A stretch of 18,390 bases of DNA from Roseovarius sp. GTDB lineage: Bacteria; Pseudomonadota; Alphaproteobacteria; Rhodobacterales; Rhodobacteraceae. Shown here piece by piece: positions 6,680 through 13,923 of the stretch (position 1 is the first letter of the stretch; every line of letters begins with the position of its first letter). The translations under genes and the position numbers were made by a program. Under the pieces are notes generated by a model. The model saw only the letters and a list, made by a program, of their open reading frames with translations. It did no database searches and was not told where the DNA came from. The stretch is from positions 1-18,390 of the forward strand of contig JAASSQ010000026.1 of assembly GCA_021767845.1 (NCBI GenBank), read 5' to 3'.

Positions 6680-9433
6680 GTGAACGACACGCCACAACCC
6701 CCTGAAGATTCAGACGAAACGCCGCCGGCGCGCCCCGCGCACGAGGGGCCGAGCATCTCCATTTCCGAGGAGATGAAGGCCAGCTACCTCGACTATGCCA
6801 TGTCGGTGATCGTCAGCCGCGCGATCCCCGATCTGCGCGACGGGCTCAAGCCGGTGCATCGCCGCATCCTTTACGCGATGCACGAGACCGGCAACACGCA
6901 TGACAAGCCCTATCGCAAATCCGCCCGCCCGGTGGGCGACGTGATGGGTAAGTATCACCCGCACGGCGACAGCGCGATCTACGACGCGCTGGTGCGCATG
7001 GCGCAGGATTTCTCGATGTCGCTGCCGCTTCTGGACGGCCAGGGCAATTTCGGCTCGATGGACGGGGACAACCCCGCCGCCATGCGCTACACCGAGGTGC
7101 GCATGGACAAGCCCGCGCAGGCGCTGCTGGCCGATATCGAGAAGGACACGGTCGATTTCCAGGACAATTACGACGGCAAGGATCTCGAACCCACCGTCCT
7201 GCCCGCGCGCTTTCCCAACATGCTGGTCAACGGTGCGGGCGGCATCGCGGTCGGCATGGCCACCAACATCCCGCCCCACAACCTGGGCGAGATCTGCGAC
7301 GCCACCCTGGCGCTGATCGACAATCCCGACCTCAGCTCGGAAGAGCTGATCGGCTATGTCCCCGGCCCCGATTTCCCCACCGGCGGCATCATGCTGGGCC
7401 GGTCGGGCGCACGCAAAGCCTATCTCGAAGGGCGCGGCAGCGTCATCATCCGCGCCAAGACGCGGGTCGAGGAGATCCGCCGCGACCGCTATGCTATCGT
7501 CATCGATGAGATCCCCTACCAGGTGAACAAGGCCGCGATGATCGAGAAGATCGCGGAAACCGTGCGCGAGAAGAGGATCGAGGGCATTGCCCACGTCCAA
7601 GACGAATCCGACCGCCACGGCGTCCGCGTGGTGGTGGAACTCAAGCGCGACGCCACCGCCGAGGTGGTGCTGAACCAGCTGTTCCGCTTCACCCCGATGC
7701 AGACCTCGTTCGGTTGCAACATGCTGGCGCTCAATGGCGGGCGGCCCGAGCAACTGACGCTGCACGGCTTCCTCAGCGCCTTCATCGCCTTCCGCGAGGA
7801 TGTCGTCGCGCGCCGCACCGCGTTCGAGCTGCGCAAGGCGCGCGACCGCAGCCATGTCCTTTGCGGCCTCGCCGTGGCCGTGTCCAACGTGGACGAGGTG
7901 GTCGCGACGATCCGCGCCTCCGCCGACGCCGCCGAGGCGCGCGAGAAACTGATGACCCGCCGCTGGCCGGCGGGCGACATCCTGGAATACATCGCGCTGA
8001 TCGACGACCCCACGCACAAGGCCAACGAGGACGGCACCTACAACCTGTCCGAAACCCAGGCCCGCGCCATCCTCGACCTGCGGCTCCAGCGCCTCACGCA
8101 GCTGGGTGTCAAGGAAGTCACCGACGAGCTGCAGGACCTGGCCGGCAAGATCAAGGAATACCTTGCCATTCTCGCCAGCCGCGAACGGATCATGGGCATC
8201 ATCTCGGACGAGCTGCGCGAGGTGAAGGAGCAATTCGCCGTGCCCCGCCGCACCGAGATCGTGGACTGGTCGGGCGACATGGACGACGAAGACCTCATCG
8301 AACGCGAGGACATGGTCGTCACCGTCACCCAGGGCGGCTACATCAAGCGCACCGCCCTGGCCGATTTCCGCGCCCAGAAACGCGGCGGCAAGGGCCTGTC
8401 GGGGATGCAGACCAAGGAAGAGGACGTGGTCACCACCCTCTTCGTGGCCAATACCCATACGCAGCTTCTGTTCTTCACCACCGACGGGATGGTCTACAAG
8501 CTCAAGACATGGCGCCTGCCGCTTGGCGGGCGCACGTCCAAGGGCAAGGCGATCGTCAACATCCTGCCCATCCCGCAGGGGGTCTCGATCGCCGCGATCA
8601 TGCCGGTGGACCGCCCCGAGGAGGAATGGGACGACCTGCAGATCATGTTCGCCACCACCGCGGGCGACGTGCGCCGCAACGCGCTGTCGGATTTCACCAA
8701 TGTGAAACGCAACGGCAAGATCGCGATGGACCTGCCCGAGGGCGTCGAACTGGTCAACGCGCGGATCTGCGACGAAGACGACGACATCATGCTGGTCACC
8801 GATTCCGGCCGCGCGATCCGCTTCCCCTCGACCGAGGTGCGGGTCTTCAAGGGGCGCAAGTCCACCGGCGTCCGGGGCATCCGGCTGCAGGGCCGGGACC
8901 GCGTCGTGTCGATGTCCGTGATCCGCCACTTCGAGGCCACCTCCGACGAGCGCGCCGCCTACCTCAAGATGCGCCGTGCGTTGGCCGGGGCCCCCGATGA
9001 CGGCGACGAGGGCGAGGCGCCCGCCGGCGATCTGCCGCTGGCCCGGTTCGAAGAGATGAAGGCCGCCGAGAACCTGATCCTGACCATCACCGCCAAGGGC
9101 ACCGGCAAGCTCAGCTCCAGCCACGACTACCCGGTGCGCGGGCGCGGCGGCATGGGCGTGCAGGCCACCGACAAGGCCATGCGCGGCGGCGCTTTGGTGG
9201 CGTCCTTCCCGGTCGAGATCGACGACCAGATCATGCTGGCCACCTCGCGCGGGCAATCCATCCGGGTGCCGGTCGAGGGTATCTCTTTCCGCTCGCGCAG
9301 CGCCGGGGGCGTCAAGGTGTTCGACACCCGGAAAGGCGAAGAGGTCGTCAGCGTCGCCTGGATCGCCGAGAACGGCGAGGACGAGGAGACCGGCGAAGGC
9401 GCAGGCACGCCCGATACCGCCGGCACGGAATAG
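6680..9433 (+). CDS. gyrA: DNA gyrase subunit A
   Basis: GyrA is the DNA breakage-reunion subunit of gyrase, which introduces negative supercoils as an A2B2 complex with GyrB. The 917-residue product contains the winged-helix/tower region, the catalytic tyrosine at Tyr137 (AAMRYTEVRM), and a C-terminal pinwheel domain opened by the GyrA box QKRGGKG (566-572). This box marks gyrase rather than ParC. In the quinolone region GKYHPHGDSAIYD, Ser98 and Asp102 correspond to E. coli Ser83 and Asp87 and are wild type. The C terminus ends in an acidic tail (ENGEDEETGEGAG). The start is not certain. GTG 6680 has AGGA/GGGA 6-11 nt upstream and gives MNDTPQPPED, as I recall for relatives; an ATG at 6656 and a TTG at 6650 lack good binding sites. 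It stands alone, with its own promoter and terminator. Confidence 0.97.
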   Translation: MNDTPQPPEDSDETPPARPAHEGPSISISEEMKASYLDYAMSVIVSRAIPDLRDGLKPVHRRILYAMHETGNTHDKPYRKSARPVGDVMGKYHPHGDSAIYDALVRMAQDFSMSLPLLDGQGNFGSMDGDNPAAMRYTEVRMDKPAQALLADIEKDTVDFQDNYDGKDLEPTVLPARFPNMLVNGAGGIAVGMATNIPPHNLGEICDATLALIDNPDLSSEELIGYVPGPDFPTGGIMLGRSGARKAYLEGRGSVIIRAKTRVEEIRRDRYAIVIDEIPYQVNKAAMIEKIAETVREKRIEGIAHVQDESDRHGVRVVVELKRDATAEVVLNQLFRFTPMQTSFGCNMLALNGGRPEQLTLHGFLSAFIAFREDVVARRTAFELRKARDRSHVLCGLAVAVSNVDEVVATIRASADAAEAREKLMTRRWPAGDILEYIALIDDPTHKANEDGTYNLSETQARAILDLRLQRLTQLGVKEVTDELQDLAGKIKEYLAILASRERIMGIISDELREVKEQFAVPRRTEIVDWSGDMDDEDLIEREDMVVTVTQGGYIKRTALADFRAQKRGGKGLSGMQTKEEDVVTTLFVANTHTQLLFFTTDGMVYKLKTWRLPLGGRTSKGKAIVNILPIPQGVSIAAIMPVDRPEEEWDDLQIMFATTAGDVRRNALSDFTNVKRNGKIAMDLPEGVELVNARICDEDDDIMLVTDSGRAIRFPSTEVRVFKGRKSTGVRGIRLQGRDRVVSMSVIRHFEATSDERAAYLKMRRALAGAPDDGDEGEAPAGDLPLARFEEMKAAENLILTITAKGTGKLSSSHDYPVRGRGGMGVQATDKAMRGGALVASFPVEIDDQIMLATSRGQSIRVPVEGISFRSRSAGGVKVFDTRKGEEVVSVAWIAENGEDEETGEGAGTPDTAGTE

Positions 9434-9451
9434 GGGGTCTTGCTCCCCCGT

Positions 9452-9493
9452 CGTGGACAACCACGCTCCGGCAGTGACCTGCCGGGGCTTTTT
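9452..9493 (+). terminator. Intrinsic terminator of gyrA
   Basis: A 9-bp stem (CTCCGGCAG 9466-9474, CTGCCGGGG 9479-9487, one T-G wobble, TGAC loop) is followed by CTTTTT at 9488-9493. A smaller perfect hairpin (CGTGG/CCACG, 9452-9465 region) precedes it, and a GGGGG/CCCCC pairing (9433-9449) lies before that. This is a classic rho-independent terminator, 32 nt after the gyrA stop. Confidence 0.9.
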
Positions 9494-9624
9494 CACGGGT
9501 GACCGAAGGCAGTCCTTCCGCGCTCCTGCAGCTTCCGGTCGCGTGGCGCCAAGGGCCGCAGGCCCGCCGCGCGATCACCGGCGCGCGCGTCGTCAATCAC
9601 AGGGCTTGGCACTTGAAGTCTTCC

Positions 9625-9647
9625 TTGCTGCAACATGCTTGCAGCAA
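9625..9647. repeat. Perfect 9-bp inverted repeat made of two TTGC-N-GCAA palindromes
   Basis: The left arm TTGCTGCAA (9625-9633) and right arm TTGCAGCAA (9639-9647) are exact reverse complements around the 5-nt spacer CATGC. Each arm is itself a palindrome of form TTGC-N-GCAA, with centres 14 bp apart. It could be a tandem operator or a transcript hairpin. It lies in a gap between gene ends, where a regulator site would be unexpected. Confidence 0.6.
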
Positions 9648-9700
9648 ACACGGAACAAACACCTCTGCAGTGCCCCCACCCCGAACTCCGCAGCCTCCGG

Positions 9701-9733
9701 CACGATACCGGCGCCTCGCACACGATACCGGCG
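9701..9733. repeat. Direct repeat CACGATACCGGCG, two copies 20 bp apart
   Basis: Exact 13-nt copies lie at 9701-9713 and 9721-9733. They share the GATACCG core with the four 11-bp tandem units at 16062-16105. The function is unknown. Confidence 0.6.
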
Positions 9734-9771
9734 GGTCGGCTTCCCTGCAGCGAGGGACGACCCGCCAGCCC

Positions 9772-10887
9772 TCACAGATCGTTGGCCGAGTTCGAAACCC
9801 CCACGACCGTCCCCAGCAGGCCAAGGATGGTCCGGGCCTTGGCCACGGGCGATTCGGTTGCCAGCAGCGTGTCGCCGGGATTGATCTGGAATTGCCGCGC
9901 CGCGAACAGCCCGCCGGCCGTCGTCAGGTCGAAGGTGAACACCACCTGCCGCATGTCCGGCCCGGCCATCCCCGGTTTCAGGGCGCCCGCGTCGTAATCG
10001 CGCAGGACGAGGATGCCCTTGGGGTCGGCACGGCTGGCCTGCAGGCCGCCCATGGCCGATAGCGCCTGCATCGCGCTCATGTGCTCATCCTCGAAATACA
10101 TGACCTGCTGCGATCCCGCCGCGCCCAGCACGTTGAAGCTGCGGTCGTCCTCGACCACCGAGATCTGGTCGCCGCCGCGCACCCGCACGTTGCGCGCGGG
10201 CGACTCTAGCAACTCGTCGGCCAGGATGTCATAGCCCTTTCCATTGCGCTGCAGGCGCACCAGCGGGTTTCGCAGCGCCTCGTTGATGCCGCCGGCCTGC
10301 GCGATGACGCTCAGGATGCGCGTGTCGCGGCTTTCCAGCGGGTATCGCCCCGGCGCGCCCACGCCGCTGACCACATCGACCGAGTTGTTGCGCCCCGGCT
10401 CGACCGACAGCTGCACCTGCGCCGACGGCGAGATCTCCTCGATCCGGGCCTGCAGTTTCTGGCGGGCCTCTTCCTTGCCCATGCCCCGAATCGCCACGCT
10501 GCCGACGTAAGGCACGAACACCTCGCCACTTGACGACACCGACATCGGCGGCAGGTCCGTGGCCTTGCTTTCGATCCCGTTCAGAAGCGAGTTCTCCTGC
10601 GATTCCCAGACCACCATGGTGATCCTGTCGCCGGTCTGGATCAGGTTGGAATCAGGCGCCCGGTCGCGCGCGAACCACCGGTATTCGCCCGACCACCCGG
10701 TGACCGGCCACTCGGCCAGTTGGGCGACCGTGTCGCGCGACACCTGCACGACCTGGAAATCCGGCTCGGCCCTGTTCTGCTGGCTCAGGACTTCCGATTG
10801 CAGCGCCGCCCCCCGCGGCAGGGAACACCCCGCCAGCAGGAGAATCGAGGCCAGCAGGGGCAGGGCTTTGCGTCGCAGGATGCTCAA
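9772..10887 (-). CDS. Polysaccharide biosynthesis/export outer-membrane lipoprotein (OPX, Wza/KpsD-like)
   Basis: OPX proteins form or gate the outer-membrane channel for exopolysaccharide or capsule. The 371-residue product has a lipoprotein signal (ALPLLASILLLAGC, lipidated Cys21). A Poly_export domain follows from about residue 83 (LIQTGDRITMVVWES, then FVPYVGSVAIRGM). SLBB-type repeats come next (DVVSGVGAPGRYPLE, then FNVLGAAGSQQVMYF), and a C-terminal part closes with FQINPGDTLLATESP. The start is a TTG at 10887, preceded by a perfect AAGGAGG with 7-nt spacing; no in-frame ATG lies near. It diverges from an epimerase-phosphoglycosyl transferase pair, so all three probably serve one surface glycan. 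No Wzc-type kinase, flippase or polymerase is in the window. Confidence 0.93.
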   Translation of the reverse strand: MSILRRKALPLLASILLLAGCSLPRGAALQSEVLSQQNRAEPDFQVVQVSRDTVAQLAEWPVTGWSGEYRWFARDRAPDSNLIQTGDRITMVVWESQENSLLNGIESKATDLPPMSVSSSGEVFVPYVGSVAIRGMGKEEARQKLQARIEEISPSAQVQLSVEPGRNNSVDVVSGVGAPGRYPLESRDTRILSVIAQAGGINEALRNPLVRLQRNGKGYDILADELLESPARNVRVRGGDQISVVEDDRSFNVLGAAGSQQVMYFEDEHMSAMQALSAMGGLQASRADPKGILVLRDYDAGALKPGMAGPDMRQVVFTFDLTTAGGLFAARQFQINPGDTLLATESPVAKARTILGLLGTVVGVSNSANDL

Positions 10888-10894
10888 GATCGCG

Positions 10895-10901
10895 CCTCCT
10901 T
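10895..10901 (-). promoter_or_regulatory. Perfect Shine-Dalgarno fixing a TTG start for the OPX gene
   Basis: AAGGAGG (read on the minus strand, 10901-10895) stands 7 nt before the TTG at 10887. This is the strongest ribosome binding site seen in the window. It decides the rare start codon and offsets its weakness. Confidence 0.85.
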
Positions 10902-10915
10902 CGGGGGAAGTAACG

Positions 10916-10970
10916 GGTTGTTAATACAACCTCAGGACGATAGTTGAAACCGTAATACCGAAACGGTTTC
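10916..10970. promoter_or_regulatory. Two inverted repeats in the divergent exopolysaccharide promoter region
   Basis: GGTTGT/ACAACC (10916-10931, 4-nt spacer) and GAAACCGT/ACGGTTTC (10946-10970, 9-nt spacer) are both perfect. They sit in the 109-bp gap between the OPX gene and the epimerase gene. Their placement suggests operators for a regulator acting on both transcripts. Only weak -10/-35 candidates are seen (for example TATTAA at 10925-10920 on the minus strand), so I do not assign promoters. Confidence 0.5.
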
Positions 10971-10996
10971 CGGTCCCGCAAGGTCTTGGTGCTCTG

Positions 10997-11836
10997 GTGT
11001 CATCGCGTCGCAACATCCTCCTGACTGGCACGACGGGCCGCATGGGGCGCGTTCTCGTCGCGCCAAGGCGTCTGCACCCGCCGGAAGGGGCGCGTTTCGT
11101 CGCCCTCTCGCGCCGCGCCGGCGCCGATCTGGCCTGGCAACCCGGCGAGGCGCCGCCTCCCGATCTGCCACGGGCCGAGGCGGTGCTGGCGCTTTGGGGT
11201 GTCACCGCGGGGTCGCCCGATGACCTCGCCATGAACGCCGCTCTGGCCCGCCATGCCCGCGACCTGGCCCGCGCCAGCGGCGCGGCCCGTATCATTCACC
11301 TGTCCTCGGCGGCGGTCTACGGCCCCGGCACCGATTTGTCGGAGACTATGCCGCCCATGCCCCGGTCGGACTACGGGCGCGCAAAGCAGGACATGGAACA
11401 GGCGGTCGCCCGCATGGCGGCCGAGGACGGGTTGCATCATTGCTGCATCCGCCTCGGCAATCTCCTGGGCGCCTGCAGCCTCTCGCCCGCGCTGCGCAAG
11501 GGGCATGTCACGCTGGACTGCTTCGCCAACGGGCATGGCCCGCAACGCAGCTACATCGCCCCCGGCACCCTGGCCGGCGTGCTGACCGCGCTGCTGGAGC
11601 TGCCGTCTGCGCACCTGCCCCTTGTGCTCAACTTGGCCTCCGCCCCGCCTGTTTTCATGGAGGATCTGGCCCGCGCCGCCGGCGCCAGGATCACCTGGCG
11701 CCCGGCCCCCGGCACGGCCGTGCCCGCCGTCACGCTGGATACCACGCGGCTCACGCGGCTGCTGCCCGGCCTGCCGCTCACCGCCGATGCCGCCGCCCTC
11801 GTGGCCGACTGGCGCAAGTCCGAGGGCCCCGCATGA
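10997..11836 (+). CDS. NAD-dependent epimerase/dehydratase family protein (extended SDR)
   Basis: This is a 279-residue Rossmann-fold protein. The N-terminal dinucleotide motif is LTGTTGRMG (Gly11, Gly14, Gly17). The catalytic Ser region is HLSSAAVYG (101-109), and the Tyr-x-x-x-Lys pair is Tyr126/Lys130 (YGRAK). These features mark the extended short-chain dehydrogenases that modify nucleotide sugars, such as 4-epimerases and 4,6-dehydratases. At 279 residues it is shorter than GalE-type enzymes (about 330), so the exact substrate is open. The start is a GTG at 10997 with only a weak purine stretch upstream; no in-frame ATG is close. Its stop overlaps the next start as ATGA, so it is translationally coupled to the sugar transferase. 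This supports a role in making or tailoring the first sugar of a surface glycan. Confidence 0.85.
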   Translation: MSSRRNILLTGTTGRMGRVLVAPRRLHPPEGARFVALSRRAGADLAWQPGEAPPPDLPRAEAVLALWGVTAGSPDDLAMNAALARHARDLARASGAARIIHLSSAAVYGPGTDLSETMPPMPRSDYGRAKQDMEQAVARMAAEDGLHHCCIRLGNLLGACSLSPALRKGHVTLDCFANGHGPQRSYIAPGTLAGVLTALLELPSAHLPLVLNLASAPPVFMEDLARAAGARITWRPAPGTAVPAVTLDTTRLTRLLPGLPLTADAAALVADWRKSEGPA

Positions 11837-12456
11837 CCCCGTCCAAACGCGTCTTCGATCTCGGCCTCGCGATGCTCCTCTCGGTCCTGCTGCTGCCGCT
11901 GATCGCCATTATCGCCGCGCTCATCCTGCTGCGCGACGGGCGGCCCGTGCTCTATCGCTCCGAGCGGATGAAGACCCCGACCCAGGGCTTCACGCTGTGG
12001 AAATTCCGCACCATGACCGTGGCCAGCAGCGACAGCGGCGTGTCGGGCGGCGACAAGGCCGCGCGCATCACGCCCTTGGGGCGCGCCCTGCGCCGCAGCC
12101 GGCTCGATGAACTCCCGCAACTTTTCAACATCCTGCGCGGCGACATGAGCTTCGTCGGCCCCCGCCCGCCCCTGCGCCGCTATGTCGAGAAACACCCCGA
12201 CATCTACGCCCGCGTGCTCCGCCACCGGCCCGGCGTCACCGGGCTGGCCACCCTGCGCTTTCACCGGACCGAGGAGCGCCTGCTGCGCCAATGCCGCACG
12301 CCGCAGGACACCGACCGCGTCTATTCCGCCCGCTGCGTGCCGCGCAAGGCCCGGCTGGACCTGATCTGGGCGCGGCATCAAAGCCTCTGCTTCGACCTCA
12401 GGCTTCTGGCGGAAACCGCCGGCCGGCTGCTGCCGCGCCGCGATCAGGCGGGGTAA
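11833..12456 (+). CDS. Bacterial sugar transferase (monotopic phosphoglycosyl transferase, ExoY/PglC-like)
   Basis: This enzyme class transfers a sugar-phosphate from a nucleotide sugar to undecaprenyl phosphate at the inner membrane, the first committed step of exopolysaccharide assembly. The 207-residue length fits the small one-domain form. One hydrophobic re-entrant segment lies at about 9-34. KFRTM (57-61) is followed by RRSRLDELPQLFNILRGDMS, which contains the Asp92-Glu93 catalytic dyad. The hallmark SFVGPRP and the later RPGVTGLATL also fit. The ATG overlaps the upstream epimerase stop by 4 nt. The last 13 nt overlap the end of the convergent carboxypeptidase gene. The sugar used cannot be told from sequence alone. 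Confidence 0.93.
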   Translation: MTPSKRVFDLGLAMLLSVLLLPLIAIIAALILLRDGRPVLYRSERMKTPTQGFTLWKFRTMTVASSDSGVSGGDKAARITPLGRALRRSRLDELPQLFNILRGDMSFVGPRPPLRRYVEKHPDIYARVLRHRPGVTGLATLRFHRTEERLLRQCRTPQDTDRVYSARCVPRKARLDLIWARHQSLCFDLRLLAETAGRLLPRRDQAG

Positions 12457-13919
12457 AGCGCGCCGAATTTCCCGTCCAGGTAGTCCAGCAGCGGCCCGGC
12501 CGTGGGCCCCGCCCCGCAGGCCCGCGCGATCACCTCGCGCGGCGCGTAAAGCCCGCCATGCCGCTGCACGTTCTCGCGCAGCCACGCCGTTGCCGCTCCC
12601 GGCTCGCCCTCGGCCAGATGCGCGTCCAGATCCGGCACCGCGCGGCGCAACGCGGCATGCAGGCAACCGGCATAGACATTGCCCAGGGCATAGGTCGGGA
12701 AATAGCCGAAGAGGCCCACCGACCAATGCACATCCTGCAAGACGCCATTGGCCGCCCGATCCACCGGATAGCCGAAATCATCCGCGAAGCGGTCGTTCCA
12801 CGCGGCCTCCAGATCGGCCACCTGCAAATCCCCCGCGATCAACGCGCGTTCCAGGTCGAAGCGCAGCATGACATGCAGGTTGTATTGCACCTCGTCGGCC
12901 TCGGTGCGGATATAGCCGCGATGCAGCCGGTTCACCGTGGCATAGAACGCCTCTTCATCCGCCACCCCGATCTCGCCGAAGGTGTCGCGCATCCGGCCAT
13001 AGAGGAAATGGCAGAACGCCCGGCTGCGCCCAAGCTGGTTCTCGTAGATGCGGCTCTGGCTTTCATGGACCCCCATCGACACGCCGTGGCCCGCCGGCGT
13101 CATGTGCAACGCGCGGTCGATGCCCTGCTCGTAGCAGGCATGGCCGACCTCGTGGATCGTGGAATAGAGGCAGTTGAACGGATCGTCGGGCGCGGTGCGG
13201 GTCGTGATGCGCACATCGTCCCCCGACCCCGACGAGAACGGATGCACCGCCTGATCCACCCGGCCCCGCGTGAAGTCATAACCGAACCGCTCGGCCATCT
13301 CGCGCGCCAGCCGCATCTGCTCGGCGGCGTCGAACCGCCCCTGAACCGCCGCCCGCTCTGGCCCATCGAGCGCGCGCAGCCGCAGCGCTACCAGCCGCGG
13401 GCGCATCTCGTCGAACATGGCCTGCAACTCGGCTGCCGTGGCGCCGGGCTCGAACCCGTCCAGCAAAGCGTCATAGACATCGCCGCCCCGCGCCAGCGCC
13501 GCGCCTTCCTCGCGCTTCAGCCGCACGACCTCGTCCAGGACCGGCGCGAACAGGGAAAAATCACTCATCTCCCGCGCCTCGGCCCAAACGCCCTGCGCCC
13601 GGCTGGTCAGCCGGGCCAGCGCGGTGGCCAGGTCGGCCGGCACCGCACAGGCCCGCGCATGATCGCGCCGGATCAGCCGCAACTGCGCCGCGCCCCTATC
13701 GTCCGGCGCCTCGGCCGCCGCCAGCCAGTCGCCCACGCGCGGATCGGTCCGGCGCGCATGCAGCACCGCTTCCATCGCGCCCATCTCCTCGGCGCGCTGC
13801 GCTGCGGCACCTCGCGGCATCACGGTTTCCTGGTCCCATGACAGCCGCCCGGCCACCTGCGCCAGCGCCTCGGTCTCGCGCTGATAGGCCAGCAACTCGT
13901 CGAATGCGCGCCCCGACAT
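12444..13919 (-). CDS. M32 family metallocarboxypeptidase (thermostable carboxypeptidase 1-like)
   Basis: M32 enzymes are cytosolic zinc carboxypeptidases that trim amino acids from peptide C termini. The 491-residue product is full length. It carries the HExxH zinc motif as HEVGH (256-260), and the third ligand is likely Glu286 in MGVHESQSR. Other family blocks are LSWDQETVMP near the N terminus, HPFSSG, YIRTEADEVQYNLHVMLRFD, and GLFGYFPTYALGNVYAG. There is no signal peptide. The ATG at 13919 is 4 nt past the heme A synthase stop, so the two are co-transcribed, although no functional link is evident. Its 3' end overlaps the convergent sugar transferase gene. Confidence 0.96.
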   Translation of the reverse strand: MSGRAFDELLAYQRETEALAQVAGRLSWDQETVMPRGAAAQRAEEMGAMEAVLHARRTDPRVGDWLAAAEAPDDRGAAQLRLIRRDHARACAVPADLATALARLTSRAQGVWAEAREMSDFSLFAPVLDEVVRLKREEGAALARGGDVYDALLDGFEPGATAAELQAMFDEMRPRLVALRLRALDGPERAAVQGRFDAAEQMRLAREMAERFGYDFTRGRVDQAVHPFSSGSGDDVRITTRTAPDDPFNCLYSTIHEVGHACYEQGIDRALHMTPAGHGVSMGVHESQSRIYENQLGRSRAFCHFLYGRMRDTFGEIGVADEEAFYATVNRLHRGYIRTEADEVQYNLHVMLRFDLERALIAGDLQVADLEAAWNDRFADDFGYPVDRAANGVLQDVHWSVGLFGYFPTYALGNVYAGCLHAALRRAVPDLDAHLAEGEPGAATAWLRENVQRHGGLYAPREVIARACGAGPTAGPLLDYLDGKFGALYPA

Positions 13920-13923
13920 CGGC

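Larger units (their letters stand above)
9494..9771. other. Non-coding interval between convergent gyrA and OPX gene
   Basis: I find no credible gene here. The open frames that cross it lack family resemblance and usable ribosome binding sites. It holds a nested palindrome at 9625-9647 and a 13-nt direct repeat (CACGATACCGGCG) at 9701-9713 and 9721-9733. There is no clear U-tract terminator for the minus-strand OPX gene that ends at 9772. Confidence 0.6.

Noticed and set aside
6680..9433. ParC (topoisomerase IV subunit A) as an alternative for gyrA.
   Set aside because: A complete GyrA box (QKRGGKG, 566-572), an acidic tail and the DFQDNYDG segment are gyrase features.
6710..9496. A 928-codon open frame on the minus strand opposite gyrA, and similar long frames opposite mfd (for example 2217-3926 plus).
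   Set aside because: They lie antisense to unmistakable genes, show low-complexity His/Arg/Gly/Ala-rich products with no family motifs, and are expected in DNA of this GC content.
9604..9632. Sigma-54 promoter suggested by TTGGCAC followed by TTGCT.
   Set aside because: The spacing between the elements is 12 nt instead of about 5, and no gene lies downstream on that strand.
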